Made by a program: the position numbers and the translations under genes
Part shown: positions 8,007-17,086 of the stretch, one piece after another
How positions within the stretch are numbered: the stretch's first letter is position 1
How the letters are laid out: every line of letters starts with the position of its first letter
The notes under the pieces: generated by a model
Databases searched by the model: none
What the model saw: the letters and a program-made list of their open reading frames with translations, nothing else
What the model was told of the DNA's origin: nothing
Assembly: GCF_000948985.2 (NCBI RefSeq)
Contig: NZ_CP059733.1
Location: forward strand, 3,968,001 to 4,032,000
From: Thalassomonas viridans
GTDB lineage: Bacteria > Pseudomonadota > Gammaproteobacteria > Enterobacterales > Alteromonadaceae
DNA length: 64,000 nt
Direction: 5' to 3'

Positions 8007-8525
8007 TCAGGCACTTTTTGCCATATCGATAAGTTTATTGACGGTATTAAGATTGCGCCCGGTAGCAGGTACCCCCAAGCAAGCCTCGATATTCGCCACC
8101 AGCTTAGAGCGGCCTATCCCGTCCGGCGCATGCAGATAAAAGACCTTGTCTACAAGCTGATAACTTTCTGTTGCCGAGATCAGCCCGGCCAATTTTTCGG
8201 TATTGATTTGCGGCTGTGTTTTACAAAAATAAAAATGAACCGTTTTGCCCTCGGCTTCCTGATAAGGATTATCGGACGCACAGCGCATAAACTCATCGTC
8301 ATCCAACACCATTATTTCCGGAATAAAGCCAAATTCGGTTTGAATTAAAGTGGCAATTTCCTCTTCCGGGTTGCTGTTGCTTAACAGTACAATGTTGCCG
8401 CTTTGAATATAGGTTTTTACCTGCTCAAAACCAGCTGCTGCTAACTGGCTTTTTAATTCTTTCATGGGCAGCAGGTTTTTCCCGCCGACGTTTACTCCCC
8501 GAAGTAAGGTGATGTAAGTTTTCAT
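8007..8525 (-). CDS. DUF1697 domain-containing protein
   Basis: A 172-residue protein of the widespread DUF1697 family. Diagnostic blocks are visible: YITLLRGVNVGGKNLLPMKEL at residues 4-24, GFEQVKTYIQSGNIVL at about 33-48, and the C-terminal GRSKLVANIEACLGVPATGRNLNTVNKL. It is a cytosolic alpha+beta protein. Its biochemical role is not established and nothing around it (a converging small gene and a divergent secreted protein) gives a clue. It is a single-gene unit ending at the bidirectional terminator. Confidence 0.9.
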   Translation of the reverse strand: MKTYITLLRGVNVGGKNLLPMKELKSQLAAAGFEQVKTYIQSGNIVLLSNSNPEEEIATLIQTEFGFIPEIMVLDDDEFMRCASDNPYQEAEGKTVHFYFCKTQPQINTEKLAGLISATESYQLVDKVFYLHAPDGIGRSKLVANIEACLGVPATGRNLNTVNKLIDMAKSA

Positions 8526-8954
8526 ATGCTCTGCTTATTTTTCTAGTTTTAATAAGATATACATGCTTATCATATGATTTATTTGAAAAAATTGTAACCA
8601 CTCAATTTAAGGATCACATGATTATGAGCTACCCATAAACAAAGCGACCAGGTTAGCCAATAACATAAGTGATTTGCCATACAAGGCTATGCCCTGCGAA
8701 TTTATGACCCCGTCAAGTGCGCTTTGCTCCACATCACCTTAAACACAGCCAAGTTGCTATTTTCCTCTCTTTTATAAAAAAACACCTGATCAACAAAACA
8801 TTTTCTGCGAATATGTTTCACAAACTTAACACCGTCAAGATGCAGGAAGTGTAACAACAAATTAACCAATAAATACCGGCATTATCCCCCTGCAGCCGTG
8901 TCGGCAAAGCTAAGTAATAAGGCTACAAACTTAAAATGGAAAAGGAGAAAAACA
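8526..8954. other. Intergenic region with no recognised element
   Basis: A mostly AT-rich stretch between two divergent genes. No clear sigma-70 pair, terminator or known riboswitch was found. The last 80 nt (GC-rich TGCAGCCGTGTCGGC then GCTAAGTAATAAGGC) could fold but match nothing I recognise. Confidence 0.4.
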
Positions 8955-9002
8955 ATGGAAAAAAGCAGTACAACAATCAAGGCAAAAGGATTTTTATCAT
9001 GA
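8955..9002 (+). CDS. 15-codon leader ORF coupled to the Vps62-related gene
   Basis: An ATG at 8955 with a very good SD (AAAGGAG, 8941-8947) encodes MEKSSTTIKAKGFLS. Its TGA stop overlaps the ATG of the next gene in an ATGA arrangement, so ribosomes finishing it could re-initiate directly. The peptide has no obvious attenuator codon run. It may set the level of the downstream secreted protein; this is inferred from layout only. Confidence 0.5.
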   Translation: MEKSSTTIKAKGFLS

Positions 9003-10564
9003 AGTATAAATACAAAACCACCATCAAGTCACTGGCATTAGTGCTTTGCGCATTAACCGGCAACGCCCTTGCCAACGAAGTTAAGCTGGTGGCAAAACCC
9101 GTCACCCAGTTCGACTGGATTTATGACGACCATGACACAGGCGCCAATGGCGATATCAGTATCTGGCGGCCTAACCTGTCCCACGCCCGTTTTAATGACG
9201 GCAACTATTACAGCCTGGGCGACGTTGCCATGAACAGCCACGGCACGGCCCCTAAAATGGCCATTGCGGTAAAAGCGGTAGCGGCAGATGCCCTCGCCCC
9301 GCCAACAGGCTATGTTAAGGTTTGGGACGACTCCGGCTCAGGCGGCAGCCATGATGTGATTTTCTGGAAACCTGTCGCTCCGTCCGGTTATACCTGCCTG
9401 GGGGATGTTGCCATCAGAAGCTATTCCCAAAGTCCGGATACCAACTGGATCCGCTGCGTTAAAACCGAATACCTGCGCAGCGGCAGCTACCAGAAAATTT
9501 GGGATGACAGCGGCTCGGGCGCCGACGATGACGCCGGCGTATGGCAGGCAACCCCGGCAAGCGGCGACGAAGCCGGTTTGGCGGTTAATACCTTTATCTC
9601 ACGGGGCAGCCATAATGTCGGCGGCCAGCAGTTTTTTGTGTTAGACAAACAAAAACTGCCGGGATTGGGCTTTAGCCAGCAACCAAGTTCGGATGCCGAC
9701 TGGGCGGCCCTAGCGAAAAGCTTTGCTCCCTTGGTTTATCTGCATCAGGACGATGAATTTTTGCCCTCTTCCGTGCCCCACTTTACGCCAAACACCAGCC
9801 CGTTCTCCGGTTATAACGGCAATATCACCGACAATAACGGTTATTTAACCACAGGCTTAAGCTGTGCCATTTGTACCAACCAGACCTTTCTGTACGGCCA
9901 GAATCCGGAGTCGGCCAGCGTGCCGGTTTATGCCAGTATCATCACCAAAAACTCTCCGGCGACAAGTACTGGCGGCATAGAGCCGTCGGATACGGTCACA
10001 GATATTGTCTACTGGATGTTTTATCCCTATAACCGCGGCAAGTGGATTAATCCTATTCTGTGGGATACCACCTGGTACGGTAACCATGTTGGCGACTGGG
10101 AGCATTTAACGGTGCGTTTTGTGAACGGCTATCCGTACCAGGTATATTTAAGCCAGCACGGCGATGGCTCAACCTATATGTTCGGGGATAAAAACCTGAT
10201 GTTAACCGGCACCAGCACGGGAGAGTTCGGCGCCCAGGTATATTCGGCTAAAGGGTCGCACGCCTTGTACGCCTTTGCCGGCAGTTATACTTACCAAAGC
10301 ATTAATATTGTAGTTGACTCTATCGATTTAACCGACCATACCAGCCAGGGTAAGGCATGGCATACTTCGAATAATGTTGAGGTGATGTTCTACCGGACGC
10401 CGGGACAATATACCGGGGATTTTGCCTGGATGAATTATACCGGCCGCTGGGATAATTCGGAGCAGGCCTGTATCAGTACCATAGGCGTCTGCCGCCTGGA
10501 AGACGGCCCGACTGGTCCGATACGTAAAAATGCCCTGAACCCGGGTTATTTCAATTTAGATTAG
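8999..10564 (+). CDS. Secreted Vps62-related protein
   Basis: The 521-residue product starts with a signal peptide (KTTIKSLALVLCALTGNALA), so it is exported. The first half carries repeated beta modules with W-x-x-DxGS/GA patterns (WIYDDHDTGANGDISIW, VWDDSGSGGSHDVIFW, IWDDSGSGADDDAGVW) that end in LGDVA blocks. The second half has FAPLVYLHQDDEFLPSSV, typical of the Vps62/DUF946 family found in fungi, plants and secreted bacterial proteins, with a later GDWEHLTVRF block. The function is not known; a lectin-like or toxin-like role has been suggested for related proteins. The ATG at 8999 is chosen because the signal peptide begins there and AAGGA lies upstream; an in-frame ATG at 8936 would add 21 charged residues before the signal. 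It is preceded by an overlapping 15-codon ORF. Confidence 0.8.
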   Translation: MKYKYKTTIKSLALVLCALTGNALANEVKLVAKPVTQFDWIYDDHDTGANGDISIWRPNLSHARFNDGNYYSLGDVAMNSHGTAPKMAIAVKAVAADALAPPTGYVKVWDDSGSGGSHDVIFWKPVAPSGYTCLGDVAIRSYSQSPDTNWIRCVKTEYLRSGSYQKIWDDSGSGADDDAGVWQATPASGDEAGLAVNTFISRGSHNVGGQQFFVLDKQKLPGLGFSQQPSSDADWAALAKSFAPLVYLHQDDEFLPSSVPHFTPNTSPFSGYNGNITDNNGYLTTGLSCAICTNQTFLYGQNPESASVPVYASIITKNSPATSTGGIEPSDTVTDIVYWMFYPYNRGKWINPILWDTTWYGNHVGDWEHLTVRFVNGYPYQVYLSQHGDGSTYMFGDKNLMLTGTSTGEFGAQVYSAKGSHALYAFAGSYTYQSINIVVDSIDLTDHTSQGKAWHTSNNVEVMFYRTPGQYTGDFAWMNYTGRWDNSEQACISTIGVCRLEDGPTGPIRKNALNPGYFNLD

Positions 10565-10580
10565 TTGCTTTGTATTATTT

Positions 10581-10604
10581 ATGGCCCGGGAATATCCGGG
10601 CCAT
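10581..10604. terminator. GC-rich hairpin between converging genes
   Basis: ATGGCCCGG/CCGGGCCAT (10581-10589 with 10596-10604) lies 17 nt after the Vps62-related stop. The stem is strong, but no T-run follows on the plus strand, so its efficiency as a terminator is uncertain. Confidence 0.5.
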
Positions 10605-10625
10605 TATCGCCGTTGAGTTTACTTA

Positions 10626-11054
10626 TTATCCGGCTGGCTTGGCTTGCCACTGCACCAGCTGCTTTCTGATCATATCGTAAGCCCAGTTAAACAAAATGGC
10701 GTATACCAAAAAGAAAGCTACAAAGCCTATATCCATCAGTAAAACCGAGAGCAGATCCAACTGCATCACGTACATGATCACCGGGAAAGACAGCACTACC
10801 ATACCAAACTCGAATCCCAGGCCATGAAGTAGGCGCTCGGTTAAACTTCTGCAGCTGCGGTCGGCACCGAAATAGTGGTCATAGCCCAAATTAAAAAGGT
10901 AACTCCAGGCCATGGCGATCAAAGATAAACAAACGGCAAGCCCCCCCATAGACAGGGCTTCTTTGCCGGTGATAAAGATTGCAAACAGTGTCAGTAGCAC
11001 CAGCGCCAGCGCCTCAAAAAGCACCATATGGAAGATTCTTTCTTTATGTGTCAT
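10626..11054 (-). CDS. PACE family efflux transporter
   Basis: A 142-residue inner-membrane protein with four predicted membrane segments arranged as two repeats (bacterial transmembrane pair domains). Family hallmarks are present in each repeat: ERIFHMVLFEALAL with the conserved membrane Glu at about residue 14, WSYLFNLGYD, ERLLHGLGFEFG, and FNWAYD near the end. PACE proteins such as Acinetobacter AceI export chlorhexidine, short diamines and other cationic compounds by proton exchange. A good SD (CAGGAG) precedes the ATG. The divergently transcribed LysR gene 82 bp away mirrors the aceI/aceR pair and is probably its regulator. Confidence 0.92.
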   Translation of the reverse strand: MTHKERIFHMVLFEALALVLLTLFAIFITGKEALSMGGLAVCLSLIAMAWSYLFNLGYDHYFGADRSCRSLTERLLHGLGFEFGMVVLSFPVIMYVMQLDLLSVLLMDIGFVAFFLVYAILFNWAYDMIRKQLVQWQAKPAG

Positions 11055-11120
11055 TCGCTTCTCCTGATAAAAACTTGCCGCTAATAATATCCTTTAATAA
11101 GATTGAACAAAGTTAATAAC

Positions 11121-11137
11121 TATCAGTTTTAGTGATA
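11121..11137. promoter_or_regulatory. Inverted repeat TATCA-N7-TGATA in the PACE/LysR divergent region
   Basis: A T-N11-A type dyad (TATCA 11121-11125, TGATA 11133-11137) in the 82-bp divergent region is a plausible LysR-family operator. Its right arm touches the LysR start codon, which suggests autoregulation and a leaderless or SD-less start. Confidence 0.45.
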
Positions 11138-12015
11138 TGTATAATATTGAACAACTTAACATGCTGGTGCAGTCGGCCGAGCTGGGCTCCTTCTCAGCCT
11201 GTGCCCGCAAGCTGGGCAAGGTTCAGTCTGCCATCAGCCAGGGCATAGCCAACCTGGAAATAGACCTTGATGTAACGTTATTTGACCGCAGCACCCGAAA
11301 GCCTACCCTCACCCCGGAGGGCGAGCGTATATACCACTATGCCAAAGCCGTACTGCATCAGGTTATGGAGCTGGAAAAAGTCGCCCTGGCAGCAGGCAAA
11401 GCGGAAGAGCCTTTAGTAAAGCTCGCCCTGGACTCGGCCCTGTTTACGCCGAAACTGTCACAGCTGCTGCTACAATTCAGTGAAAAGTTTCCCCATACCA
11501 GACTTGAAGTGATCACCCTGGCCAGTACCGACATTACCGCTCATGTCGAGTCGGGCAGAGCGGATATAGGCATCATCTTTGCCGACCCGACCTTTAACCG
11601 CAATGTCGACCTGTGTTTTATCGGTAACCTGTCTTTTTACGGTGTTTGCCATCCGGAACATGCGCTGGCAACAAAAGAGTCCCTCAATGCCGTCGACCTG
11701 ATCCCCCACAGGCAGTTATTACTCAGGGGAGAATACGGCGACGAGCAGCACCATTTTGCTGCAATATCAGCCAATGTCTGGTGGGCAAACAGCTTTGAAA
11801 GCATTTTAACTTTAGTACAACAAAACGTCGGCTGGACTTATCTGCCCCAGCATATGGTGACAGACTTGTTCGCAGAGAAAAAACTACACCAGCTGCCCGT
11901 GGTTTTTGACCACAAACCCTGGAACCTTCAGGTAGACCTGCTCTCGGCCAAAGGAGCTTCATTCGGCCCGGCGCTAAAATGGCTGTTTGAAGGTTTAAAA
12001 ACCATTCTGGAATAA
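11137..12015 (+). CDS. LysR family transcriptional regulator
   Basis: A 292-residue LTTR. The winged helix-turn-helix occupies residues 1-60 (LNMLVQSAELGSFSACARKLGKVQSAISQGIANLE, then LFDRSTRKPTLTPEGE). The periplasmic-binding-protein-like effector domain runs from about 90 to 290. It is divergent from the PACE efflux gene and probably activates it in response to a transported cation or diamine, as AceR does for aceI (inference from family and context). The start is fixed by the HTH position; no SD is evident and a candidate operator overlaps the start. Confidence 0.93.
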   Translation: MYNIEQLNMLVQSAELGSFSACARKLGKVQSAISQGIANLEIDLDVTLFDRSTRKPTLTPEGERIYHYAKAVLHQVMELEKVALAAGKAEEPLVKLALDSALFTPKLSQLLLQFSEKFPHTRLEVITLASTDITAHVESGRADIGIIFADPTFNRNVDLCFIGNLSFYGVCHPEHALATKESLNAVDLIPHRQLLLRGEYGDEQHHFAAISANVWWANSFESILTLVQQNVGWTYLPQHMVTDLFAEKKLHQLPVVFDHKPWNLQVDLLSAKGASFGPALKWLFEGLKTILE

Positions 12016-12097
12016 AACCTTGTTCTAAATCAATAAACTAGATATCTTAATTGCTAAGCTAATCTTGCTGTTTAATTGAACTGACAAAGGAATGAAA

Positions 12098-12364
12098 ATG
12101 AGCAATCCAACCAGCAAAATTGAAGAAATAGAAACCTTATTATTAACCTGGAAAAACCACATTACTTCCCCGGACAAAGCCTATTCACAGGTAAAAGATA
12201 TCATAGTGGAGTTAATGAACGAGCACTCGCTTGAATACATCAGCGACCAGATTATCGACATCAACTGGCATGTGAACAGAGCCTACCAGGGCGAAGAACG
12301 GCACCTGATTATCGCCCTGGATAAAACCAGGACATTAAAAGGCAGGCTGCTTCTCCCTGCCTGA
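12098..12364 (+). CDS. Small hypothetical protein
   Basis: An 88-residue, probably helical cytosolic protein (SKIEEIETLLLTWKNHI ... IIVELMNEHSLEYISDQIIDINWHVNRAYQGEERHLIIALD). It has no signal peptide or membrane segment. The ATG at 12098 is preferred over the in-frame ATG at 12092 because AAAGGA (12086-12091) abuts the latter but is 6 nt from the former. It follows the LysR gene by 82 nt and could be read from its own promoter. The family is not recognised. Confidence 0.65.
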   Translation: MSNPTSKIEEIETLLLTWKNHITSPDKAYSQVKDIIVELMNEHSLEYISDQIIDINWHVNRAYQGEERHLIIALDKTRTLKGRLLLPA

Positions 12365-12526
12365 AGCGAGTCCATGGCGTATTAAATAAGAACAAAAAAG
12401 CAACGGGCGCTTATTCCACCGGGCATTCGCCTTTACGGAGATTTATCGCGTAATAACGCGCCCCACTCCTTTAAATCCCCTTACCTTTACTGCTATGCTT
12501 ACTAATGTATATCTTGGACAAACGTC

Positions 12527-12703
12527 ATGAATAAGCCTGTCAACACCCCGTCAATGCAAACTACCCGGCATAGCGACAGCCCGCCAGAGAGAAACACCTA
12601 TAAGCTCAGTATTTATCTTGCGGAGATTTTTGCTGTGTTGGTGTTTCTTATGTTGGTAAGTTTGATTGTTAATCAATTAGTTTTCTCGCAGGCTGGTTTG
12701 TAA
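12527..12703 (+). CDS. Small single-pass membrane protein
   Basis: A 58-codon ORF encodes a polar, Ser/Thr/Pro-rich N-terminal tail (MNKPVNTPSMQTTRHSDSPP) followed by one strongly hydrophobic helix at about residues 30-52 (IYLAEIFAVLVFLMLVSLIV) and a short tail. The SD is weak (GGACAAACG). The layout resembles bitopic small membrane proteins. No family is recognised and the frame could be fortuitous, although the clear membrane segment argues for a real product. It lies 140 bp before the IS21 element. Confidence 0.45.
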   Translation: MNKPVNTPSMQTTRHSDSPPERNTYKLSIYLAEIFAVLVFLMLVSLIVNQLVFSQAGL

Positions 12704-12843
12704 TACCAAAAAAGAAACCATTATAACCTCAAACCTTTAACAGGATAGGCCTACAACTTAATATCATCGAATAGTAGAGAGGATTACTATGCCTACATCA
12801 TCAAGATTACCTAGCCAATAGCGAACTTTTAGTCATACAGTAA
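12704..12843. other. Flank of the IS21 insertion, with a 10-codon ORF
   Basis: A strong SD (GAGAGGA) precedes ATG at 12790 and a 10-codon frame (MPTSSRLPSQ) that ends at 12822, 22 bp before the IS21 target duplication. It may be a chance frame or the start of a disrupted unit; the sequence right of the IS element (from 17214) does not extend it. Confidence 0.3.
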
Positions 12844-12848
12844 TAAGG
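12844..12848. repeat. IS21 target-site duplication (left copy TAAGG)
   Basis: TAAGG directly precedes the IS21 left end and recurs at 17209-17213 directly after the right end. Confidence 0.85.
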
Positions 12849-12942
12849 TGCGTATTCCGGTGAACGTGCACAGCGATTCCGGTTTTTTCGTGCACACCTG
12901 ATTTTAAACACATTGGGCTCATGATATTTTTAACCTAAGTGT

Positions 12943-13686
12943 TCACACCCCGTCAATTTTTGACTGTAATTTTCGCATGGATTCTCCCTTAAGTTTGAGC
13001 CGGTGGGCGTTGTGCATCAACCGATCTAAAATGGCATCGGCCAGGGTGTTGTCACCAATCGCCTGATACCATTTATCCGTCGGCAACTGACTGATCATTA
13101 GGGTTGATGCCTGCCCATGCCGGTCATCCATAATTTCCATCAGGTCATTACGTTGTACAGCGCTCAGGGGCTCAAGTCCCCAGTCATCCAGGATGAGTAA
13201 ATCAACCTTGGACAGCGATTGAAGTACCTTACTGTAACTGCCATCAGCTTTTGACTGACTCAGCGCAAGCATCAACCGGGAGATCCGATAATATTTCACG
13301 CTATAACCTTTCATGCAGCCGGTGTGGCCCAGCGCACAAGCAATATAGGTTTTTCCGCTACCGCATGGCCCGGTAATGAGCAGATTTTGTGATTTGTTCA
13401 GCCAGTCGCAGTGTAGCAAGGAGGCCATCAGGGATTTCTGTAACCCCCTCGGGTGGTGATAATCAATGTCCCTGGCATTGGCGGCGAGTTTCAGCTTGGC
13501 TCCTTTTAGCAAGCGCTGTTGTTTGCGTTGATCCCGCTCTTGGCTTTCGCTATCGGCAAGCAGCTGTAACCTTTCTTCGAAGGCCAGCCCTTCATAGGTG
13601 CCCGGCTGTTCTGCCTGACTGACCAGCGCATTGGCCATGCCCGTGAGTTTAAGCTGTCTTAACTGCATAATTATGTGCTCTAACAT
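12943..13686 (-). CDS. istB: IS21 helper ATPase IstB
   Basis: A 247-residue AAA+ ATPase related to DnaC that assembles on target DNA and activates the IstA transposase. The N-terminal IstB helical domain (LRQLKLTGMANALVSQAEQP) is followed by a Walker A GPCGSGKT at about residues 106-113 and a Walker B LLILDDWG at about 163-170, with a sensor-like MISQLPTDKW. The length is typical. It follows istA by 15 nt in the same orientation. The gene appears intact, so it could still act in trans with an intact IstA made elsewhere in the genome. Confidence 0.95.
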   Translation of the reverse strand: MLEHIIMQLRQLKLTGMANALVSQAEQPGTYEGLAFEERLQLLADSESQERDQRKQQRLLKGAKLKLAANARDIDYHHPRGLQKSLMASLLHCDWLNKSQNLLITGPCGSGKTYIACALGHTGCMKGYSVKYYRISRLMLALSQSKADGSYSKVLQSLSKVDLLILDDWGLEPLSAVQRNDLMEIMDDRHGQASTLMISQLPTDKWYQAIGDNTLADAILDRLMHNAHRLKLKGESMRKLQSKIDGV

Positions 13687-15170
13687 CTTGTTCTCCTTGA
13701 TTTAGTGGAAGCTTTCCGGACCGCGGATATTTTCATGGTCCTGCGGTAGTAACATGCCTTGGGTCTGGTTTTCCCGCGGTAATTGATCCTGATTGCTCTG
13801 CAGGATTTCCTTGATATGCTTGAGCCGATACAGGTTGTGCTGATTGGCTACCCCACAGGCATTATTGAGCCGGTGAGCGGGATAACTTCTCGATAAATTC
13901 AGCAAGCCCAGGCATACACGGTAGGCCTGCTCTGCATGCTGCTTTTGCTGTAGCTGCATTTGGATCCAGGCCAGGACTTCCTCACCTATATCCTTGGCCC
14001 AGTTCATTAAGCGTCCTGGTGACCAGCGGTGGTGCTTTTCATGTTTGACCGGCATGTGCTCCGGGCGTGTCGTCATCCCGGAGTGATACTTCCTGGGATG
14101 GCTGGTAATGCGTTGATTGTTGAAATAAGCTTCTACCAGGTTGTCTTTGACATGCAGCTCCAGCCTTTCACCGACAAGCTGATGTGGCACTGAGTACAGG
14201 TGATCATCATATTGCACATGGTAACCAATATTCACTTTCACCTGTTTAATATCGGTATATTGATAGGTATGCCTGGGCAGTGGCGTTAGCGCTGGTTTAT
14301 CAAGCGTATCGAAGACGCTCTGCCGGGTGCCTTTGAGTTGTTTGAAGGGCTTATTATTGACCTCAAGCAGCAAGGCCCGGATGCAGTGGTTGAGCTCGGC
14401 CAGTGAGAAGAAGGTTTGGTGACGTAACCGGGCCAGTATCCAGCGCTCAATGATTTGTACACCGACTTCAGCTTTTGCTTTATCCTGTGGCTTTCTCGGC
14501 CTTGCCGGCACAATGGCCGTACCATAATGCTGTGCCAGCTGCTGGTAGCTGGGATTGACGTCCGGATCGTACCGGCAGGCCTTGCTGACACCGCTGCGCA
14601 GGTTATCCGGTACCACGATGTCGGGTACGCCGCCGATAAATTCAAATCCCCTGACATGGCTGCCAATCCAGTCGGACAGGCTCTGGCTGTAGGTGGCCTC
14701 AGCAAAGGTATAGTTCGAGGCTCCCATCACCGCCACAAAGATCTGCGCATGGCGCACCTCGCCCGTGGCGTTGCAGACAATAGGCACCGTTTGCCCGGCA
14801 TAATCGACAAAGAGCTTTTCACCCGCCTTATGCACCTGCCTCATGGAGCGCTTTTGCTTTTTAAGCCAGTGTTTATAGCGGTCGCAGAACTGGGAGTAGC
14901 TGTAGCAACGGTTAGGGTATTGCTGGGTGTATTCCTCCCACAACAGGGTTTTTGTCACCCCTTTAGCTTTTAATGCCTGGTGGATCTCGGCCCAGTCAGG
15001 CATTTCAAAACGCTGTGATGGCCGGGTATCGGCACGCGGGTAGAATTTCATGGCTAACTGGCTGTCATCAAGCTCTTCGGGCAGGGGCCAGGTTAGCGAT
15101 AATGCTTTGGCTTTGGTGAGTAGCTTTTGAATGCCGCTGGGGCTGATTTTAGTGCTGGCACCGATTTTAC

Positions 15171-16917
15171 TGTTGTTCCGCAGTTGATTTTTTTATTTGC
15201 TTTGCTTAAAAAACGCACGAAAACAGCTTTTTTTTAAAATTTCCTTGACGCCGATCCCCTATCTTGATCTATTACTCTTTTTTGAAAGAGAAAAATCATG
15301 GCTTTCCCCTATACAAAAACACTTGAGCATCTTGGCCTTGTTGCCGGTTTCTGCAAGGAAATCGAATTAGCCAATATTATTGACGACAAATTGGGGGCTA
15401 CGAATCGCGATGTCAGTTTTGGCCAACTCTTTGTTGCCATGCTCCTCAATGGCCTGGGGTTTACTGGCCGCACCCTGCATATGTACAGTGAATACTTTGA
15501 AGATAAACCGCTTGATAAGCTTATCGGCCCAGGTATTACCCCGGAGCAGCTAAATGATGATGCATTAGGGCGTTGCCTTGACGCCCTTTATGACGAAGGG
15601 GTTTCCCCGCTTTATCAAAAAATCGGGGAAGCCGTGATTAAGCATTTGGGACTACCTTGTGACTCGGTGCATCTTGATTCCACCAGCTTCCATTATGACG
15701 GGCAAGAGAAGCTGTCAGAGGCGGACTTTAACCCTATTCAAATAACCAAAGGCTATTCCCGTGACCACAGGCCCGAGCTTAATCAGGTGATACTGAACCT
15801 GATTTGTGAAAATCAGTCCGGTATTCCGGTTTATATGAAACCGGCCAGCGGCAACAGCAATGATATGGAAGGGTTTAAAAAGATTGTTAAATCCCATATC
15901 CAGAGTTTGAAAGCGGCTCAGGCCAGCCGTTATCTGGTCGCCGATGCCGCCCTGTATGTTAAGGACACCATCGCCCACCTAGGTGAGCTGGCTCAGTTAT
16001 TTATAACCCGTGTTCCGCAAACCCTAAAAGAAGCCAAAACCCTTACAGCACAAACGCCGATGTTAGATTTTAAGCCAATCTGCGACGGCTATGAAGGCGT
16101 GTGGGCCGAGTCAGATTATGGCGGTGTAGCACAGCGATGGTTACTCATTCGAAGCGAGCAAGCCCGCAAGCGCGAGCGCCATAATCTAGATAAACGCATA
16201 CTGAAAAAAGCCGATGCTGAGCGGAAAACGTTTAAAAAATTGTGTCAGCAGGAATTTGCCTGCGAACAAGATGCACAAAAAGCCATTGAACACTGGCGTC
16301 AAAAGCAAGTTTATCTGGATGTTATCGCTGCAGTTAACAGCGTGCCTGTTTATGGAAGCAAAGGTCGTCCGGCGGTTGGGCAACAACCACAAAGTGTTCA
16401 TTATCAAATCACGGGCAACCTGTTTACACCACTAGCCAAGCGGGAAGATGCGCTCAAGCAACTGGGCCTGTTTATCATTGCCACCAATGACCTGTCAGAA
16501 AACCTGACCATGGATAAGGCGCTGAGTACCTATAAATCGCAACAGGCGGTGGAGAAAGGATTCAGGTTTTTAAAGAGTCCGGACTTTTTTACAAGTGCTA
16601 TTTATCTGAAAAAGCCTGAGCGCATAGAGTCGCTGCTCATGGTTATGACCACTTGCCTGATGGTTTATGCTGCGTTAGAGCATCAAATCCGTAAACAACT
16701 CAAAGCGCAAAACCGACACTTTCTCGACCAAAAGAAGCGACCGAGTCAAAAGCCAACGGCGCGTTGGGTATTCCAATGCTTCCAAGGCGTAACGCTGCTT
16801 TATTTAGAGGGGCAACCCCCTATGGTGGTCAATTGGAAAGCGCGGCAGCAAACCATTATTGACTGTTTAGGTTGCGTTTACAGGCAAATTTATTCCTAAA
16901 AGAGGTGCGGGACATCG
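15171..16917 (+). mobile_element. IS1634-type insertion sequence nested in istA
   Basis: It is bounded by an 8-bp direct duplication GATTTTAC (15163-15170 and 16918-16925). The ends share a short imperfect inverted repeat (TGTTCCGCA inside the left end, TGTCCCGCA in reverse inside the right end). Length is about 1747 bp, with one transposase gene. Removal of the element and one duplication copy restores the istA frame exactly, which fixes the boundaries. Confidence 0.88.
15298..16899 (+). CDS. IS1634 family DDE transposase
   Basis: A 533-residue transposase of the IS4 supergroup. The N-terminal DUF4277 region (EHLGLVAGFCKEIELANIID ... GQLFVAMLLNGLGFTGRTLH) covers roughly residues 10-110. Catalytic residues are in VHLDSTSFHYDG (first Asp, about 125), YLVADAALY (second Asp, about 216) and the QQAVEKGFRFLKSP block (Glu, about 420), the last with the Y/E spacing of the IS1634 family. 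The gene is full length with no frame break, so the element may still be mobile. It lies opposite in orientation to istA, which it interrupts. Confidence 0.93.
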   Translation: MAFPYTKTLEHLGLVAGFCKEIELANIIDDKLGATNRDVSFGQLFVAMLLNGLGFTGRTLHMYSEYFEDKPLDKLIGPGITPEQLNDDALGRCLDALYDEGVSPLYQKIGEAVIKHLGLPCDSVHLDSTSFHYDGQEKLSEADFNPIQITKGYSRDHRPELNQVILNLICENQSGIPVYMKPASGNSNDMEGFKKIVKSHIQSLKAAQASRYLVADAALYVKDTIAHLGELAQLFITRVPQTLKEAKTLTAQTPMLDFKPICDGYEGVWAESDYGGVAQRWLLIRSEQARKRERHNLDKRILKKADAERKTFKKLCQQEFACEQDAQKAIEHWRQKQVYLDVIAAVNSVPVYGSKGRPAVGQQPQSVHYQITGNLFTPLAKREDALKQLGLFIIATNDLSENLTMDKALSTYKSQQAVEKGFRFLKSPDFFTSAIYLKKPERIESLLMVMTTCLMVYAALEHQIRKQLKAQNRHFLDQKKRPSQKPTARWVFQCFQGVTLLYLEGQPPMVVNWKARQQTIIDCLGCVYRQIYS

Positions 16918-17086
16918 GATTTTACGGACACTGAGTCGGGCAACAAAATGCAGCCTCAACACTTCTCTGATTTTACGCATTGTGATCCTTTTATTCGCCA
17001 TATCCCTGCCTCAGTGATGAAAAAGGGAATAGCTTAACAAATAGATTGAATTATCAATGCGTTGAAAGATTCTGGTTGGGTGTGCA

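Larger units (their letters stand above)
13702..16980 (-). pseudogene. istA: IS21 transposase istA, split by a nested insertion sequence
   Basis: The 5' part (16918-16980, 21 codons, starting MRKIREVLRLHF) is separated from the rest (13702-15162) by the element at 15171-16917 plus one copy of its 8-bp duplication. Joining 16918 directly to 15162 restores an unbroken frame (...LSVRKI-GASTKISPSG...) of about 507 residues, the normal IstA length. The DDE triad is visible in the large part: D in FVDYAGQ, D in VVPDNLRSGV, E in KAKAEVGV. An internal ATG at 15051 could still yield a protein of 449 residues lacking the N-terminal DNA-binding helices, but a functional transposase is not expected. The preceding motif WPLPEELDD is the usual IS21 junction after the HTH. 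Confidence 0.93.

Noticed and set aside
8860..8935. Possible cyclic-di-GMP riboswitch before the Vps62-related gene
   Set aside because: GGCAAAGC resembles part of GEMM, but the other conserved segments and pairing partners are missing.
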